Of a stretch of 64,000 nucleotides of DNA, positions 43,587 to 57,546 are shown piece after piece. The notes below the pieces were generated by a model that saw only the letters and a program-made list of their open reading frames with translations, had not been told where the DNA came from and did not search any database. A program made the translations under genes and the position numbers. This stretch comes from Mycoplasmopsis edwardii (GTDB lineage Bacteria; Bacillota_I; Bacilli_A; Mycoplasmatales; Metamycoplasmataceae). Every line of letters starts with the position of its first letter. Position 1 is the first letter of the stretch. The stretch spans positions 434,001 through 498,000 of the forward strand of contig NZ_LS991951.1 of the NCBI RefSeq assembly GCF_900476105.1, in the 5' to 3' direction.

Positions 43587-46500
43587 ATGAAAAAAAGAGT
43601 TTCAAAGATTACAATAATGTCTTTAATTTCTTTAGTGATTCCTATCACTATAGCTTCATGCTCTCCTACTGCAAATAAAAATGTTATCAAAAAGTATTAT
43701 GATGATGTTAAAAATAGCAACATGCTTGAAATTTTAGCTTACATCAACGAAAATAATCAATCATATTTCACAAATCTAAAAAACCATATTCACAATAACA
43801 TTTGAGATAGTATCGATGATGTGCAAACCGCAAACCTTATCAAATTACTTGATTTATACAAACAAATTAATGATGTAAAAGTTGCCAGTCTTTATAAAGG
43901 ACTTTCTCTTACAAATAACATTTCTGAAGAGGATGTAACAAATAGTCTTATTAAAATTGATAAAGTTATCAATACAACAGATGACTCATACAAAAAAGTT
44001 GATGATGCCTTAATAGAAGAAGCAATACAAACTTTATCATTATTAGAAAGCAAAAATAAAATGGTTATCGAACTCAATGATGAGTTTGATATTTTCGCTA
44101 ATGAGCTAAAAAGCATCAGCTTCTCAAATGAAAAATTAACAAAAATTATCAACATTAACATCGTTAGGTTTTTCAATGATAAACAAATAAAAAACAAATT
44201 AGTTGAACTCATTCAATCTATTGAAAAAAATATTAAGATCTCACAAGAAATTATTGATTTCTATGAAGGTCATAGCAATAGTTCAGTTACTTCAAGAGTT
44301 GCGAAAATAAAAAGATATCTAGAAACATTTGATACATACACAAATGTCGACTTAATTAAAAGAACATTCGAAACTAACGTTAGAGAATTTAACGATTTTG
44401 TTTTAACAAATAACTTAGTTATCCCTGATTTAAAATACAAAAAAGATAACTTAGAAAATTACATTGAAACAATCGAGTTCAGTGGTGATGCAAGAAAAGA
44501 AATTGAAAATCAAATTAAAAAAGTTTACTTATATTCACAATATGATAGTGTTGTAGAAATGATCAACAATTTCGACGTAAAAGTCGATGAACTTAAAAAT
44601 GAATTTAAAGAAACAGTTAAAAATTCACAAATTACTAAAGAAAACAAAAACTACCTATATGAAATTATTGATGCTACTGAATCATACAAAGATTTAGAAA
44701 AACTATATTCTGAATTCAAAAAGGTTAATGAATCATTATCTAAACTTAATTCAACAATCGCAAACATTAATTCAAGAATTTCAAGAAATAACTTTAACGA
44801 AAAATACCAATTAGAGTTTTACAAAAAACTTGCTGACTATAACTCTATATTGGAGGATGATCATTTAGATGATTTCAATTTATTCAACTTCAATGAGACA
44901 AATTCAAAATTAGAAAATTTACAAAATGATTTTGAAGCAATTAATCGTGATGAGAAGAAAAACCACACTCTTGACAATAGAACATTACTTGAAATAGTAA
45001 AACAAGAAACAAAAGATAGATGAAGTCTTGATATTACTGATAAAGCAAGAGATTACGGTCTTGAACAATTCACATATTCAGCTTCACACAATTTTAAAAA
45101 CTCAAAAATATTATTTGACACAAAAGATACAGAACAATATGATTATGAAATTGTTGATCTTCAATTAGATAGAAACAATTGAAACAAACTTAAGGCTTCT
45201 GTAAAAGTGACTTTAAAAGCTAAACCAGAAATTAACTATACTTTTGAAGTTACTAAAGTTTATGAAAATGATGTTAGACCGTTTATTGAAAAAACAAAAT
45301 TAAATAACTTAGATCAAATCTATAAAGTAGATTATCATTCACTTAGAAAAATGACTTTTAAAGATTTTGAATTTTTAACACATGAAGAAAAATTAAAATA
45401 CTTTAAAACTACTTCTACAAAAATTGGAACATTCTTTGATTTTGAATTGTCAAATGACTTCAAATATAAAGATAACAGAATTTATGTAACTTTCAAAGTT
45501 ATGTTTAATAACCAAATCATTAGTCAAAAAGAATTATCAACAATTAATAATGTTGACTTTATAACCAACGCTAATGAAAAAGAAAGTTTAAGCGACAGAA
45601 TAGATGAAGAAGAAATCTTAAAACTTCTTAATGGAAATATATCAACATTAATGTCTAATGTTAAAATCAAACCAGATGCAAAATATTCTCACTTAAGCTT
45701 TTTAGCTTCAGAAGGTGTGAAAGCGCTAAACGAGCTTTACGAATGACCAAAATTTGGTAAATATCAAATCTTTGTAAAAGATGTAAAGAATATTGATGAC
45801 TTTAATGGTAGAGCAGACTTTATTTTTTGATACAAAAGAGATGGTATTGAAGTTCCTGTAACTAACCACTTCCAATTAAATAGAACAACTAAACGTTTAG
45901 GAAGTTTTAAACTATTAAGCTTCAATGATATCAAACCTATTAGTGGAAGAAACTTTACTGCTGCTGATTTTGATACAACATCAAAACCAAACGCAACACA
46001 TCAAGGAATGATTAATTCAATTAATGAGTCCAACTTTTTCTTAAGAAAAGCATATGGTGTTTTCAATAACGTTAATTTCAGATCACTTAATCCAAAGGAT
46101 GTTGTTGAGCAAAATTACTTCACTAACCTTGAATATATTATTGACTTAAGAAATGGACAAAACCAAAAAGGTGATAATTTAGATAACCAAGCATATGTTC
46201 CGCTTGATGCAAAAACATATGATAAAGATATCGAAGTTAACTCAACTAATATTAACGACTTAAGAAACAACTACTTTGTTTACTACTATGATGTTAAATC
46301 AACTGGTAAAAGAAGTATGACATTTAAGTTAGGATTTATTAACAAACAAAATACTTCAATTAGATTCACAAATGGTCAAGAATATACATTAATCAACATG
46401 GTTAATGACTTCCAACAATCACTATACCCTGAAGTAATGGTTAATAATATCAAACTTAGCGATATTCAAATCAACCAAACATTATTATCAGAAAACGATA

Positions 46501-48431
46501 TTAATTACTTCGCCAACAATAATGAACAATTAAATAATGCAATCAAGTTACGTCCTACACCCGATAGTGAAGTGTGATACAAAAACTTTAGCTTGCCAAT
46601 CAATTTATTTAAAGTAAGTCAAATTAAGAAAATTAATTCTAATGAAGCGTACATCAGATTCTCAGTAAGAAACCAAGCTGGTGCAGAAGTTTTAGCAGAT
46701 ACATGATTTAGAGTTTCAGGATTTAAAGATATCCCCGGAAATGTACAACAAGATGAATTAGAATTCAAAAACCAAAACCTGAAAGTGATTCAAAACTCAG
46801 AAACTGAAATCATCAGAGAAAGGGTTATTGAACCATTTTGACAAGATTTACTTTGAAAACTTGATAAGAAAATTAATGTTGCTTCATGAACATTTGATAA
46901 AAAATACATTGAAAAAACATTATTAAAAACAAATGCAAAAAATAGAACAATTAAATTTAATATTCTTGCAAACTCACTAATTAATTCACCAAGCAAAAAC
47001 TCAAGAATTAGAGATATTGCAAGTTCAATTCAATTATTAGTTGATTTTGATGAATTATTAATTAAGAAAAATCTTGAATTTAAAAAATCAGCAACAACAA
47101 GTTCAGAAAGATTTAATTACTTTATTAAGTTGAAATGAAACCCTGAAAAAGGTATTGAGTTCAAAATCTCGATGGAAGATAATTCATACAAAATTATTGT
47201 TGATGAACCAGAAGTGCAAAGCTTTAGTGAAGGTCAAACATTTGATAAAAATAGAGCATTTGTTATTTTACCTGCAGCAGTAAAAGCAACAATTAGATAT
47301 ACAAATGATGAAGAACAAGAAAACTATAACATTGATCAAAATAGATTTGATTATGAAAAAGTTTACTACAATGAATCTAACCAACCTATTATGTTCTATA
47401 GTGATCTTGATTTTCAAAAAGATCGTTCAGTTTACTATCCTAACCAAAATGTTCCATACAAATTACACGAAGGCTATAAATTAAATGTTGATTACTTAAG
47501 AATCAAAGACTATAGAGGTTGAGATATTGTTGATTCAGCATACTCAAGGGCAATTGCTATTGATGGTGGTACATGATGAGGAACATTAAGTATTATCGGT
47601 AAAGTTAACAACAATCCAAATGATGCTACATTCTATGTGATTACTAACCACCATGTTGAAAATGGAGGATTATCATCATTTAGCCAATTAACAGGAAATA
47701 ACTTTATGCCTTCTCGTTGAGGAAGAAATTATATTTTCGCTCTAGAAGGGCAAGCTAACAACGTCGATAGAAACTACAACGTAAGGCTTTCAGGCGTCAC
47801 AACAATTAGAAATAATGAAATTAAATTATTATGAATCGGAAGAGATCAAATCTCGACAGATGGAAAAATAACAAACAAAGAACAAGACCTTTCAATTTTC
47901 TCAGTTGACTTAAACAAAGTTCGAGAAAGTGCTAGAGCAGCTGGTAATATGCAAATTGTGTGAAAAATTGAAAACTTAATGAGAATGCCAAATGCAAAAA
48001 TGGATATCAGTTATGCACTTGGAAAAATTTCAGTACCAAGTATTAGAGAGGTTGCCACTTTAGGATGACCAAGAGTTCAACTTGCTGGTTCTATTAACAG
48101 AAGACCTTCTGTAATTAACCACTCTGCTGTTCAAGTGCACGTTCAAAATTACTACTCACAGGTATTTAATGGAGGGGGTGGTTCAGGAAGCGGTATGTAT
48201 GTTAACAATGATACATACATTGCCACATGAGAAAGAGGATGAAACGGATATTGATCACAAGGATCAAAATATGATAACCGTTCATTTAACTTCTTAGGTG
48301 TTAACTGAAAAAACGAAAACCCACTTAGTTTAGCAAACCACAGATCGCTTGCTTCACAAATTTTTAAAGCAAACTTAAAATACCCAGATAAATATGATTT
48401 ACCATGATACTTTAAAGAAATTGATGATTAG
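43587..48431 (+). CDS. Giant lipoprotein with C-terminal DUF31/MIP-type serine protease
   Basis: 1614 residues. Lipobox ITIASC, Cys25. Residues ~30-470 are helical, with long Lys/Glu-rich segments; ~470-1320 are mixed beta modules, several repeating a K..P...Y.F-like pattern, which may bind a host protein. The last ~280 residues are a DUF31 protease with intact triad: His1356 in TNHHV, Asp1434 in EQDLSIF and Ser1533 in GGGGSGSG. Family members include the Ig protease MIP; this protein is about twice its size. RBS AAAGGAG before ATG 43587. The stop overlaps the ribosome binding site of the next gene (TAGGAG), so the three genes are translationally linked. Confidence 0.82.
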
Positions 48432-48439
48432 GAGATAAA

Positions 48440-49696
48440 ATGAAGATAAAAAGATTGTTAAATTTAGCTTTATGTTCAGGAATAATAATCCCTACACTAG
48501 TTGTATCATGCTCATCAAATAAAGTAGAAATCCAAACAGAAGAAAAAGAAAAACAAAGACCTAAAACAGAAGCAAGGTATTCTGAAAACAAAAACTTTAC
48601 AAACAAACTTAATCAAAACCAAAAATCACAAAAAAATAAATTCACACCGGAAAACATGAATACAATTGATGATTATTTACCAATTGCTCAAGTTTTTAAA
48701 GTATGAGTTAACTCAGAATTTAAAATTTCAAACTTGCCTAAAAAAATTAGATTAATTAACAGTGAACTAAAAGAAAAATGAGTTAATGTTTCATGAGGCG
48801 TTTCAACAGATATTACTATTGATCAAAACAAAACAATCCTTGGAACTTATACATATAAAGGAAGAGAGCAAACTGTTGATGCTGTAATAATCGCACAAAA
48901 CAGAGGAAGCTTTTCTTCTAATCAGTTATTTAGCAAAATAGAAGGCCTTTCAGTTGACAAAGATAAAAGCTCAAAAGACGGAAGTGATGACGGACTTGAT
49001 AAATTAATTGATAGATCAGGTGATTATATCAATACAGGTTCAAGATGAGATAACTGACACGCTTACAATAAACAACAAGATACAAAACTCGTTTTCAAAT
49101 GAGAAGAAACAACAAGTATATCAAGAGTTGAAATACACTTTTGAAGATATGCTGATAAAGGTGATTCTTTAGGTGTAATGCCAAAAAATATTTACATTAA
49201 ATATTCAAGTGACGGTATTAATTGAAAAAGCGTTGAAAATCAAGATAAAATAACTTCGCAAGATTTTGGCCCAATGCAACCTTACAAATCATCACACCAA
49301 GGTGTTTCAGATGCGAAAATAATTAATTTTGATGCAGTTAAAACAAAATGAATAAAAATTAGTTGAGATCCTGCTCAAGATGCTCAGAACAGAAACTTAA
49401 TTATTGGTATTACACACGTTAACTTCAAAGGTCCTGAAAGTACTGACAAACTTCATATTAATCAAATTAATTCAATTGATAACATCTGATACAAAGGTAA
49501 AACTTTATTCCTTGCAGAAGGTGACAACGAGTTTGTTGTTGAAGACCTTAATGCAACATACAAATTTAATTCAAAATCTTCATACATTCAAACAAATATA
49601 TTAGAACAAAACAGTGAACATATTAAATATAGATTCACTTCATACAACGATTTAGGAAACTTTAAAATATATAATGTAACTTTTAAATTAAGGTAA
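48440..49696 (+). CDS. Lipoprotein with Ig-like and discoidin (F5/8C)-like domains
   Basis: 418 residues. Lipobox LVVSC, Cys24, then a polar linker to about 75. Residues ~80-155 resemble a bacterial Ig-like domain (YLPIAQVFKVWV, then VNVSWGVS and LGTYTYKGRE). Residues ~180-330 fit the discoidin fold: NTGSRWDNW, LVFKWEETTSISRVEIHFW, IYIKYSSDGINWKSV and WIKISWDP. Discoidin-like domains bind glycans or proteins. No catalytic motif. It lies 8 nt after the protease gene, whose stop codon is part of its ribosome binding site, and 10 nt before the GH84-like gene; probably a binding partner in the same surface assembly. Confidence 0.75.
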
Positions 49697-49706
49697 GGAG
49701 GTTGAT

Positions 49707-52700
49707 ATGAAAAAAAATGTAAAGAAAATCTTAAGTTCTTTCTTTATTTCATCTCCACTTAGTTTATTACCAATTGCATTCATTTCATCAAACACTGCAA
49801 CAAACAAAAGTTCAGAATTATATAAATTAACTTTTCCAATTGAATCTCTAACATTTAAAAACGAATCATTTAACCTTAAACAAAAGGTTAATTTTGTTGT
49901 ATCGAAAAATATTAAAAAAGAAATTTTCACTTGATTTATTAATTACTTAAGTTCAAAAAATATTCAAGCAACAATTTCTGATGAAATTAAACATGATTCA
50001 ACTAACTTCATCATTTCAAATAAATATGATAATGATGAAAAAGTTAAAAAACTTTTTGCTGACAATGAAATTAGATTTTCATTTGAAAACAACATAATTA
50101 GCAAGTACTTTATCGAAACTAAAAATAACATGTTTTTTGTTCAAGGTAATGACTTAGCAAGTATCATTGTTGCTTTAAAAACATTACACCAAATTATCTC
50201 GAACCTTGATAACAATGTTGTTATTGGTTTTAATGCTTCAGAAAGACTTAAAAAAGAATCAAAATTAATTGCTTATGATGATTTATCATCTTCATATGAC
50301 AAAAGAAAAAATAATATTATTAATGCTGGTTTAAATTATTTTGATAAATATGTTTATGCAGCTTCAAATGATGAAAAAAACTCTTTAAGATGAACTGAGT
50401 TTTATTCAGAATCTGAACTTAACGAAATCATCGAATATAAAAATCTTGCTGAAGATATGCTTGTTGACTTCGTTTATAACATTGATGTCTTTACACATGA
50501 GCCATTATCTTCATCAAATTATGAAGCAGGGCTTCAATCACTTAAAAATAAATTAAAACAATTGATAAATGCAGGTATTTCTTCATTCTCATTTTCATCA
50601 ACAAATGTTAATAGACCAAGTGAACAACTTCAAGTTGAACTGCTAAATGATATTGCTAATTGATTTAAGCAAATTCAAAATGATGAAAATGTTAATCAAG
50701 AAGTCTTATACTTCATTAATAACCAAATAATTAGTGAAGTTCCAAATTATTTTGCAACATTCAACGAAAATGTTCACCCTGTCATCAACCATGATAAATC
50801 ATACAATAGACTTTCAGAAGATTTTAGTATTGCATATAACGAAAGATTAAGAAAAAAAGCTAACTTCTCGCTCAATTGAGCAAAGTTATTTGATCAAGGG
50901 AAATTATCATTAAATAACTTTAAAGAAATCCTTGATGTTGGTGATAGAGAAAAAGTGGGCTTATTATCATTTAGTCTTTCAGAAAGTAATGAATTCAATA
51001 ATTACACTTTCAAAAACATTGCAAGAAGATGATTATACTTAGATAATGAATTAGATTATAAAAACTCAATTGTTAAAGATGTTTTAGAGCTCAATTCATT
51101 AGATTCTAACCTTATAAGAGATTTTAACTTAGTTGCAGACCACATTAACTTTATTAACATTTCAGAAAGTGATGTTCATCAACTTGTTGAAAGTAGCGAT
51201 ATTAAAGATAAAGTTATCTTACTTGAATCACGTATTAAAGATGATACATACGAGCCACAAGATATTTCAGTTCTTAAAGATTTCTTTACTAAATTAAAAA
51301 CAGCAATTAAAAATCTTAAAAAATCTAATTCCAAATTTATTAGCTTAATTGATCCATGACTTACAAACTTAGATCAATTAGCCACAACATATAATTACTT
51401 ATTAGAAGCATTAACTTACAAAAAGCAAAATATCCAATCTGAATTTAATACATTTGTATATAAAGCTTCAGATTCGTTAAAGACTTTAGAAAGTCAAAAA
51501 AATGCTTCTAAAGATTTTCAAATTCGTACAGGTACAAAATACCTTTTACCTTCATTACAAAGAGTTATTCACTACTTAAAAAATAATTATGTTATTTACG
51601 AAAAAAATAGCATTTACAAAGTACAACAAAACTTCTTTAGTAGTAGGGGTGAACATTCAAACTTAACACACGGAACTACGCCTGATAAAATCTTTTTAAA
51701 ATCAAACACAAACGTTGTTGTCTTCAATGGATACAATGAAAAAATCAGAGAAAACGAATACTTTGGAGCAGAGTTTTCACAACCTATTTATCTTGAGAAA
51801 ATTTTCTTAAAAATGGGTGATGGTACTGATCACTTTTACAATTTTGTCTTTGAATATAAACAAGGTAACAATGATGAATGGTTACCTTTAAATAATGTTA
51901 CATATAGTCAAGGTAATCAAAACTTCCAAGATGTTGTATTAGAAAACTTAAACAAAATCAATGTTAGTGCAGTGAGAGTTAGAAACCTAAGACAAAACCA
52001 AGATAATGGTTGAGTAAGAATTTTTAACTTTGTAATTAATGATTATGATGTTCAAACAAAAGAAACTCAATGATATTCTGATTTAAGTTATAATGCACAA
52101 GCAAGTCAAAATATATATATTAATGAAATTGATTTTGATAAGATCAATGATAATAATGATTCTACTTCTTTAAGTATTTCTACTTCGACTGACAATTTAC
52201 AAGCAAATGCAGCATTAGGTATTTCATTATCTAAGAAAAGAGAAATAACCAGAATCTTATTAAAACAAGGTAGAAGCTCAACTTCAAAACGATTATCATC
52301 AATTAGAGTAGAATATTTTGATTATTCAGATAATACTTGAAAACAATTCGGTTCATATAACCTTGATAATAGCGTTGAGCAATATTTGGCTGGTTATGCA
52401 ATTACAGATAAAATTAGATTAGTTAATTTAGAAAACCATTCGAATGTATGAGAAATTAATGAGCTTAAAATTAGTGATAAACAAAATGATAAAGATAGAT
52501 TTATTGTAAAAAGTAATAATTTATCAATCGCAAGTAACCGTGCAATTTCTGCATCAAGAAGAAATAACAATTTACAATTTATTGTTGATAATAATCCTTC
52601 CACATATGCTTGAATGTCTAAAAAATCAAATAATGGTGGAATTGCTGCTAACGACTCAATAGATATTTACTTTAATGATATTAAAGAAGTATCAACAGTT

Positions 52701-55682
52701 AGAATTCTTCAAGAAAGTTGAGATGAATCTTTAAAATACTTTAAGATACAAAAAATCCTAAATGGAACATATGAAGATATAACAGATGAAATTTACATTA
52801 ATTACAACGTTGATTTAACAATTAAAGTTAAAGAAAATGCAGGTAAAATGGATGGAATCAGAATTCTTTCAACAAGAAATTCAGGCAGATGATGAGCTTT
52901 AAAAGAAGTCTGAGTTACAGAAAATGTTTCTTACTCATCAGATAATGTTTATGCTGAACAAACATTTAAAAATGAATTAATTGTAAAAAATAATTTAGAC
53001 AAATTTACATTAAGGAAAAAAGTTGATGCAGCAGATTCAAATATCACTTTACCTCCAAATAAATATATTGGTATTGACTTAAAAGATATTCATTATTTAA
53101 CTGGTTTAAAAACTAATGTTGAATTAAACGATAATTTAAAAATATTTGTTTCAAATAACTCACATTCATGAACTAGACTTGATCAAATCACTTCATTATC
53201 ACCTGAACTAAAAGGTAGATATGTAGTATTGATGAATGTCTCAAACACTAGCCAAACATTTAATTTTGATCACCTTGAAGTAACTACAAAAAGCAATGAA
53301 GAATATAGCGAAATTGTTACAAGTAACTTCAAATTAGAAGAAAACAACTTTAACCAAGGTGAATTTGATAATGATTTAGAAACTTATAACGAATATAAAA
53401 ATCCTACACCTGGTAAATATGTATTATATAACTTAGGAAATATTAATTTAAATTCTCTTAAGTTATACTCAAATACAAACTCTTATAATTATCCACGCAA
53501 TCTTATTGTAGACGTTTCTACTGATAAAGAAGTGTGAAAAAGAGTTATGACTATTACAAACAATGACTCAAGATTCATAAATAGCAAATTAATCGACACA
53601 CCATATGGACTTTTAGATACAGATTATAAAGAGCACAGATTTTGAGAAGCTAATAATATAAATGTTCAAGGCGCTAAATTCTTAAGAATTTCTGTGACAG
53701 GTAATTATCCAAATAATAGAAGTTTAATTATTAATGAGATAGTTATTAATGATAATGTAAGTATCACAAAAAGTAATAATGCTAAATTTGAAGGAACTTA
53801 TACAGTATCTCCTTCCGCAAAAACACCTGATAAAATCTTTGATAAAAACTTTTTATCATACTTTGAGCCAGATAATGAAAATAGTAACTTAATAATAAAT
53901 ATTAAAGAGTCTGATTATAAAGATAAAGCAATAAGAATCTTCGCACTTGAAAATAATCTTGACGCAACTATAAGTGCTATCGTATATGATTCAAACACAA
54001 ATCCTAAGGAACAAGAAATTGAATTAGGTAAATTATCAAGAAACTTAACATTTTTTAACTTACCAAGTCAACCTGATAAAAAGTTAATTAAGTTAAAAAT
54101 CAAGTGAACTAACAAGTTACCTAAAATTAGTGAGATTAGTATTCTTGATAAATCGAATGAACAACTCAACAAAACAGAATTAAGCAATTTAATCGCAAGT
54201 GATCCAAGTGATCTAAATAATTGAACAAAAGAAGCTAAAGATAAATATCTTGCTTTAAAAGAGCAAGCATCAAATGCTATTAGTTCAAGTTATGTATGAC
54301 AAAGTGTTATTAATGAAATTAAGAGTCAAATTCAAGAATTAATTAATCATCATGATAATAAACAAGATACAAGTGAATTAGAATCTTTAGTAAATTCAAT
54401 TCAACCTAAAGAACATAGTGAAAAAGTTTATACAGATCAAACATTTTCTAGGTTACTTTATAACTTAAATAAAGCAAAAGAAGCATTATTAAATAAAGAA
54501 AACATTGGTCAAAATGATTTAAGAACATTAACAAATGAGTTAAGAGAATCAGATGAATCATTAAAATATTCAAAATGATATAAAAACCTGGCATCTGAAA
54601 ATATTACTAAATACGAGTTATTAAATAAAAACATTTATACACAACAATCATTAAATAATTTAAAAGAAATAGTAGATAGAATTAATTCTTTAGTATCAAA
54701 TGGAGAAAATGATGCACTTGTGTACAAAAACATTAATGATTTATATAGCCAAAAAGTTAGATCATTAGAAAAAAGTGAGCTTGGCGCATTAATAGAACGT
54801 TTTGAAATCTTAAAAGAGACAGCTGAAAATAATGCAAATCAAAACAAACTATTTTGACCTTCATACACAAAATCAGTTGAAACTAAAATTAAAGAATTAG
54901 ATAAGAAAATTGATTATGAAACATTAACAATAGAGAAAATTAATTCATACATTACAGATCTAAGGAATTCAATCAATTCATTAGAAAGTATGAAGAATTA
55001 TAAAGCTTCATTATTGAGAAACAAAATTAATATCGATTTTGACTTATATGAAGATATTTATACTAAAGCAAGTTACGCTCCTTTATTAGAAGCTATTAAT
55101 CAAGGTAAAGTTTATTTATCATATCCAGACTTATTAAATGAAAAAATTATTGATGACCAAATTGGTAATATCGATAAATTAATCCCTAATTTAGTTCTTG
55201 ATAAAGATAAATTAACTCAACAAGTTAATTTAATCGAAGATGCCTTTGTTAAAAATAATTTAATTAGAAAAATTGAAGGCATTAACTCAAAAGAAAAATA
55301 CCTTGAAGTTAGAGCAGAAATTAAAGCTTATAACCCTAATAAAACCAAGGTTATTGCTAACGATATTAATGAATATCGTGAAGCAATCAAAAACTTAATT
55401 AATAAAATTATTGAAAACAAGCAAAAACAACAATTCTTAGATAAACTAAATGGAGCTGAATCTGAATACCAGCTTGACAATATTAAAAATGAGGTTACTT
55501 CATATTTAAATAGATCACAAGATTTAAAAGAAAGCGAAAAGCAAAATAACTCTAAAGACTATGCACCAATTGCAAGTAAAAAAGACTATGCGACTTTAAT
55601 TTTATCGATCGCATTCCCTGTTGCAGCTGTATTATCACTTGGAATCATCTTGATTGTTTATTTAATTAAACGTAAAAAATAG
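49707..55682 (+). CDS. Giant surface protein with catalytically altered GH84-like domain
   Basis: 1991 residues. N-terminal signal sequence without Cys; C-terminal membrane helix (last ~30 residues) ending KRKK, so it is anchored with the body outside. Residues ~40-480 resemble the NagJ/NagH module: an N-terminal alpha/beta domain, then NNVVIGFNAS (171, in place of EGFYG), YVYAASNDEK...RW (~212), and AGISSFSFSSTN (289-300). GH84 enzymes have VLFDDI here; the two catalytic Asp align with Thr299 and Asn300. Two or more F5/8C-like domains follow (~650-770, ~790-920 and later), then FIVAR-like helical segments from ~1500. It probably binds GlcNAc glycans or hyaluronan without cleaving them. RBS AAGGAGG. 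Confidence 0.75.
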
Positions 55683-55706
55683 TGAGCCATTAAGCTCACT
55701 TTTTTA
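55681..55706. terminator. Bidirectional terminator, surface operon / pgsA
   Basis: AGTGAGC and complement around CATTAA with T runs on both sides. The stop codon of the plus-strand gene lies in the left arm. Confidence 0.8.
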
Positions 55707-55718
55707 ACTCTTGAAATC

Positions 55719-56402
55719 TTAAAAAATAAATTCTCTTGCCTTTTTAATGTATAAGTATCCTGAATATAAACTTAATCCAAGAGCCACAACCATTGTGATA
55801 TTGATTAAGATATTAAACCCTGGATTTGCAAAGATACCTGGAACTGATAAATAAATAATTGTAGACAAGATAATTCCGATGCTCATTACAAGCGTTTTGA
55901 TTTTTCCATAAATATTAGCTGCAATTTCAACGTTGTTTTTGTACATAACAACTCTAATTCCGTCAATAATAATATCTCTTAGCACAAAGATAACTACGAT
56001 TCAAAATGGAACTACGTTAATTGATGCTAAGAAAATTAATACTGAAGTAGTCATAACTTTATCAGCTAATGGATCTCAAAGCTTACCAAAGTTAGAAACA
56101 ACTTTTCATCTCCTTGCTAAATATCCATCTAAAAAGTCAGTTACCATTGAAATAATAAAGATTATTAAGATTAATGAAATAATTGTTTTTGATACTGGCA
56201 TAAATTCATATGGATTAAATGCATACCTAAAAACTCAATAGAAAATCATTAATAATAATGCAGGAGCAATTAAAATCATTCTTAAGATTGTTAATCAGTT
56301 TGGAATATTGCTTCTATTACTTTGAAAGAAAACTTTTACTTTAGTCATAAAGTTTGAAGTTTTCTCACTTAGTCGATTGAAGAAAGATTTAATTTTGTTC
56401 AT
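55719..56402 (-). CDS. pgsA: CDP-diacylglycerol-glycerol-3-phosphate 3-phosphatidyltransferase
   Basis: 227 residues. The CDP-alcohol phosphatidyltransferase signature D-G-x2-A-R-x8-G-x3-D-x3-D is complete: DGYLARR, then FGKLWDPLAD near residue 108. Five or six membrane helices. It makes phosphatidylglycerophosphate, the precursor of phosphatidylglycerol, a main membrane lipid. The gene is the last of an operon; its start overlaps the stop of the preceding gene by 14 nt in another frame. Confidence 0.92.
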
Positions 56403-57033
56403 TGATTACCTCTTCTTGTTTATTAAGTTTTGATAAATATTTTTCTTTAATTTCTTCTTTTAAAGTTTCAGGTGATTTAAGTTCATTTAACTCTGTTGAG
56501 TTAGCTTCTTTTGCAGCTTTTTCTGATTTTTCAACTTCTTGTTCAAAGAACTTTAATACAGTATTAGAAAGTTTTTTATCTCATAAGTTTGAGTTGAGGT
56601 CTTTTAAAACTCTTACATTACCGACAAAGTTAGTATATTTTTCAGATGAAATTAAGAAGTTTTTAAATTCGTATTCATTCATCATTTCTTCAAGTGTTTC
56701 AGAAGCAGCGTTGTTAAGTTCTCTCATTTTGAACTCACCAATACTTACAACAAAGTTATCTTGTTTTTCTCGATTTAATTTTATTAATTCATTGATTTTT
56801 ACTGCGATTTCATTTCAATAAATAACTGAATTTTTCTCCATTTGAATAGCTGCTAATTTATTTTTCTTTTTCTTAATTCTCTCTTTAATTCAAGAATAAA
56901 TGAAGTATGCAACTAATAATGCAATTAATACACCAAGTATAATTCAAATAATAATTGATGAATCACCACCAAAAATTCCACCTGATGAACTATTTGATGT
57001 AGAAGAATTGCTTTCACTATATAGTATATTCAT
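56389..57033 (-). CDS. Single-pass membrane protein, unknown function
   Basis: 214 residues. A Ser/Gly-rich N-terminus (SNSSTSNSSSGGIFGG), one membrane helix at about 26-46, then a Lys-rich segment and a long helical, Glu-rich cytoplasmic part, likely coiled coil. I do not recognise the family. The start has AAAGGAGA upstream. It lies between folA and pgsA in the operon, 9 nt after folA and overlapping pgsA. It may scaffold at the membrane, but nothing shows it. Confidence 0.7.
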
Positions 57034-57042
57034 AGGTCTCCT

Positions 57043-57546
57043 TTACTTTTTATATTGATAAATTTGTATGTCTTTGTCTTTATATATTAATTCGTTTGTT
57101 TTAAAATCTTTTAATAAATTATTTAAATCAAGTTTAACTAAATCTTCAGTTTGATTTAAAAGTTTGTTATTTACTGTTGTTAAATAAACTTCATTTGCAT
57201 AGTTAATAAAGTTTTCATAAACAAATTTTCCACCACATAAATAAATGTCTTTTTTACCATTATAAGTTGCTAAAAACTCTTTAAGGTCACTTATTGAATT
57301 AAATTGATTATCAATAAACTTGTTGGGATGGATTTTATCTTTTGACAAGATGTAAAATGCTCTATTTTGTTTATTAAGGTGGATTTTATTAGGTAAATTT
57401 CTAAAGGTATTAAAACCAAAAATTAATATCGAATTATTTGTTTGCTCACTAAAGAATTTCATATCTTTTGGAATATTTTTTCATGGTAAATTATTTTTAT
57501 AACCAATAATTCCTTCTTTAGTACTTGCTAAAATTGCTTTTATCAT
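57043..57546 (-). CDS. folA: Dihydrofolate reductase
   Basis: 167 residues. N-terminal IKAILASTKEGIIGYKNNLPWKNIPKDMKFF is the standard opening (Trp encoded by TGA), followed by LIFGFNTFRNLPN, where GRKTxESIG is usual, and the NADPH site YLCGGKFVYENFI near 108. It reduces dihydrofolate to tetrahydrofolate. Start overlaps the stop of the upstream gene as TAATG. Confidence 0.9.
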
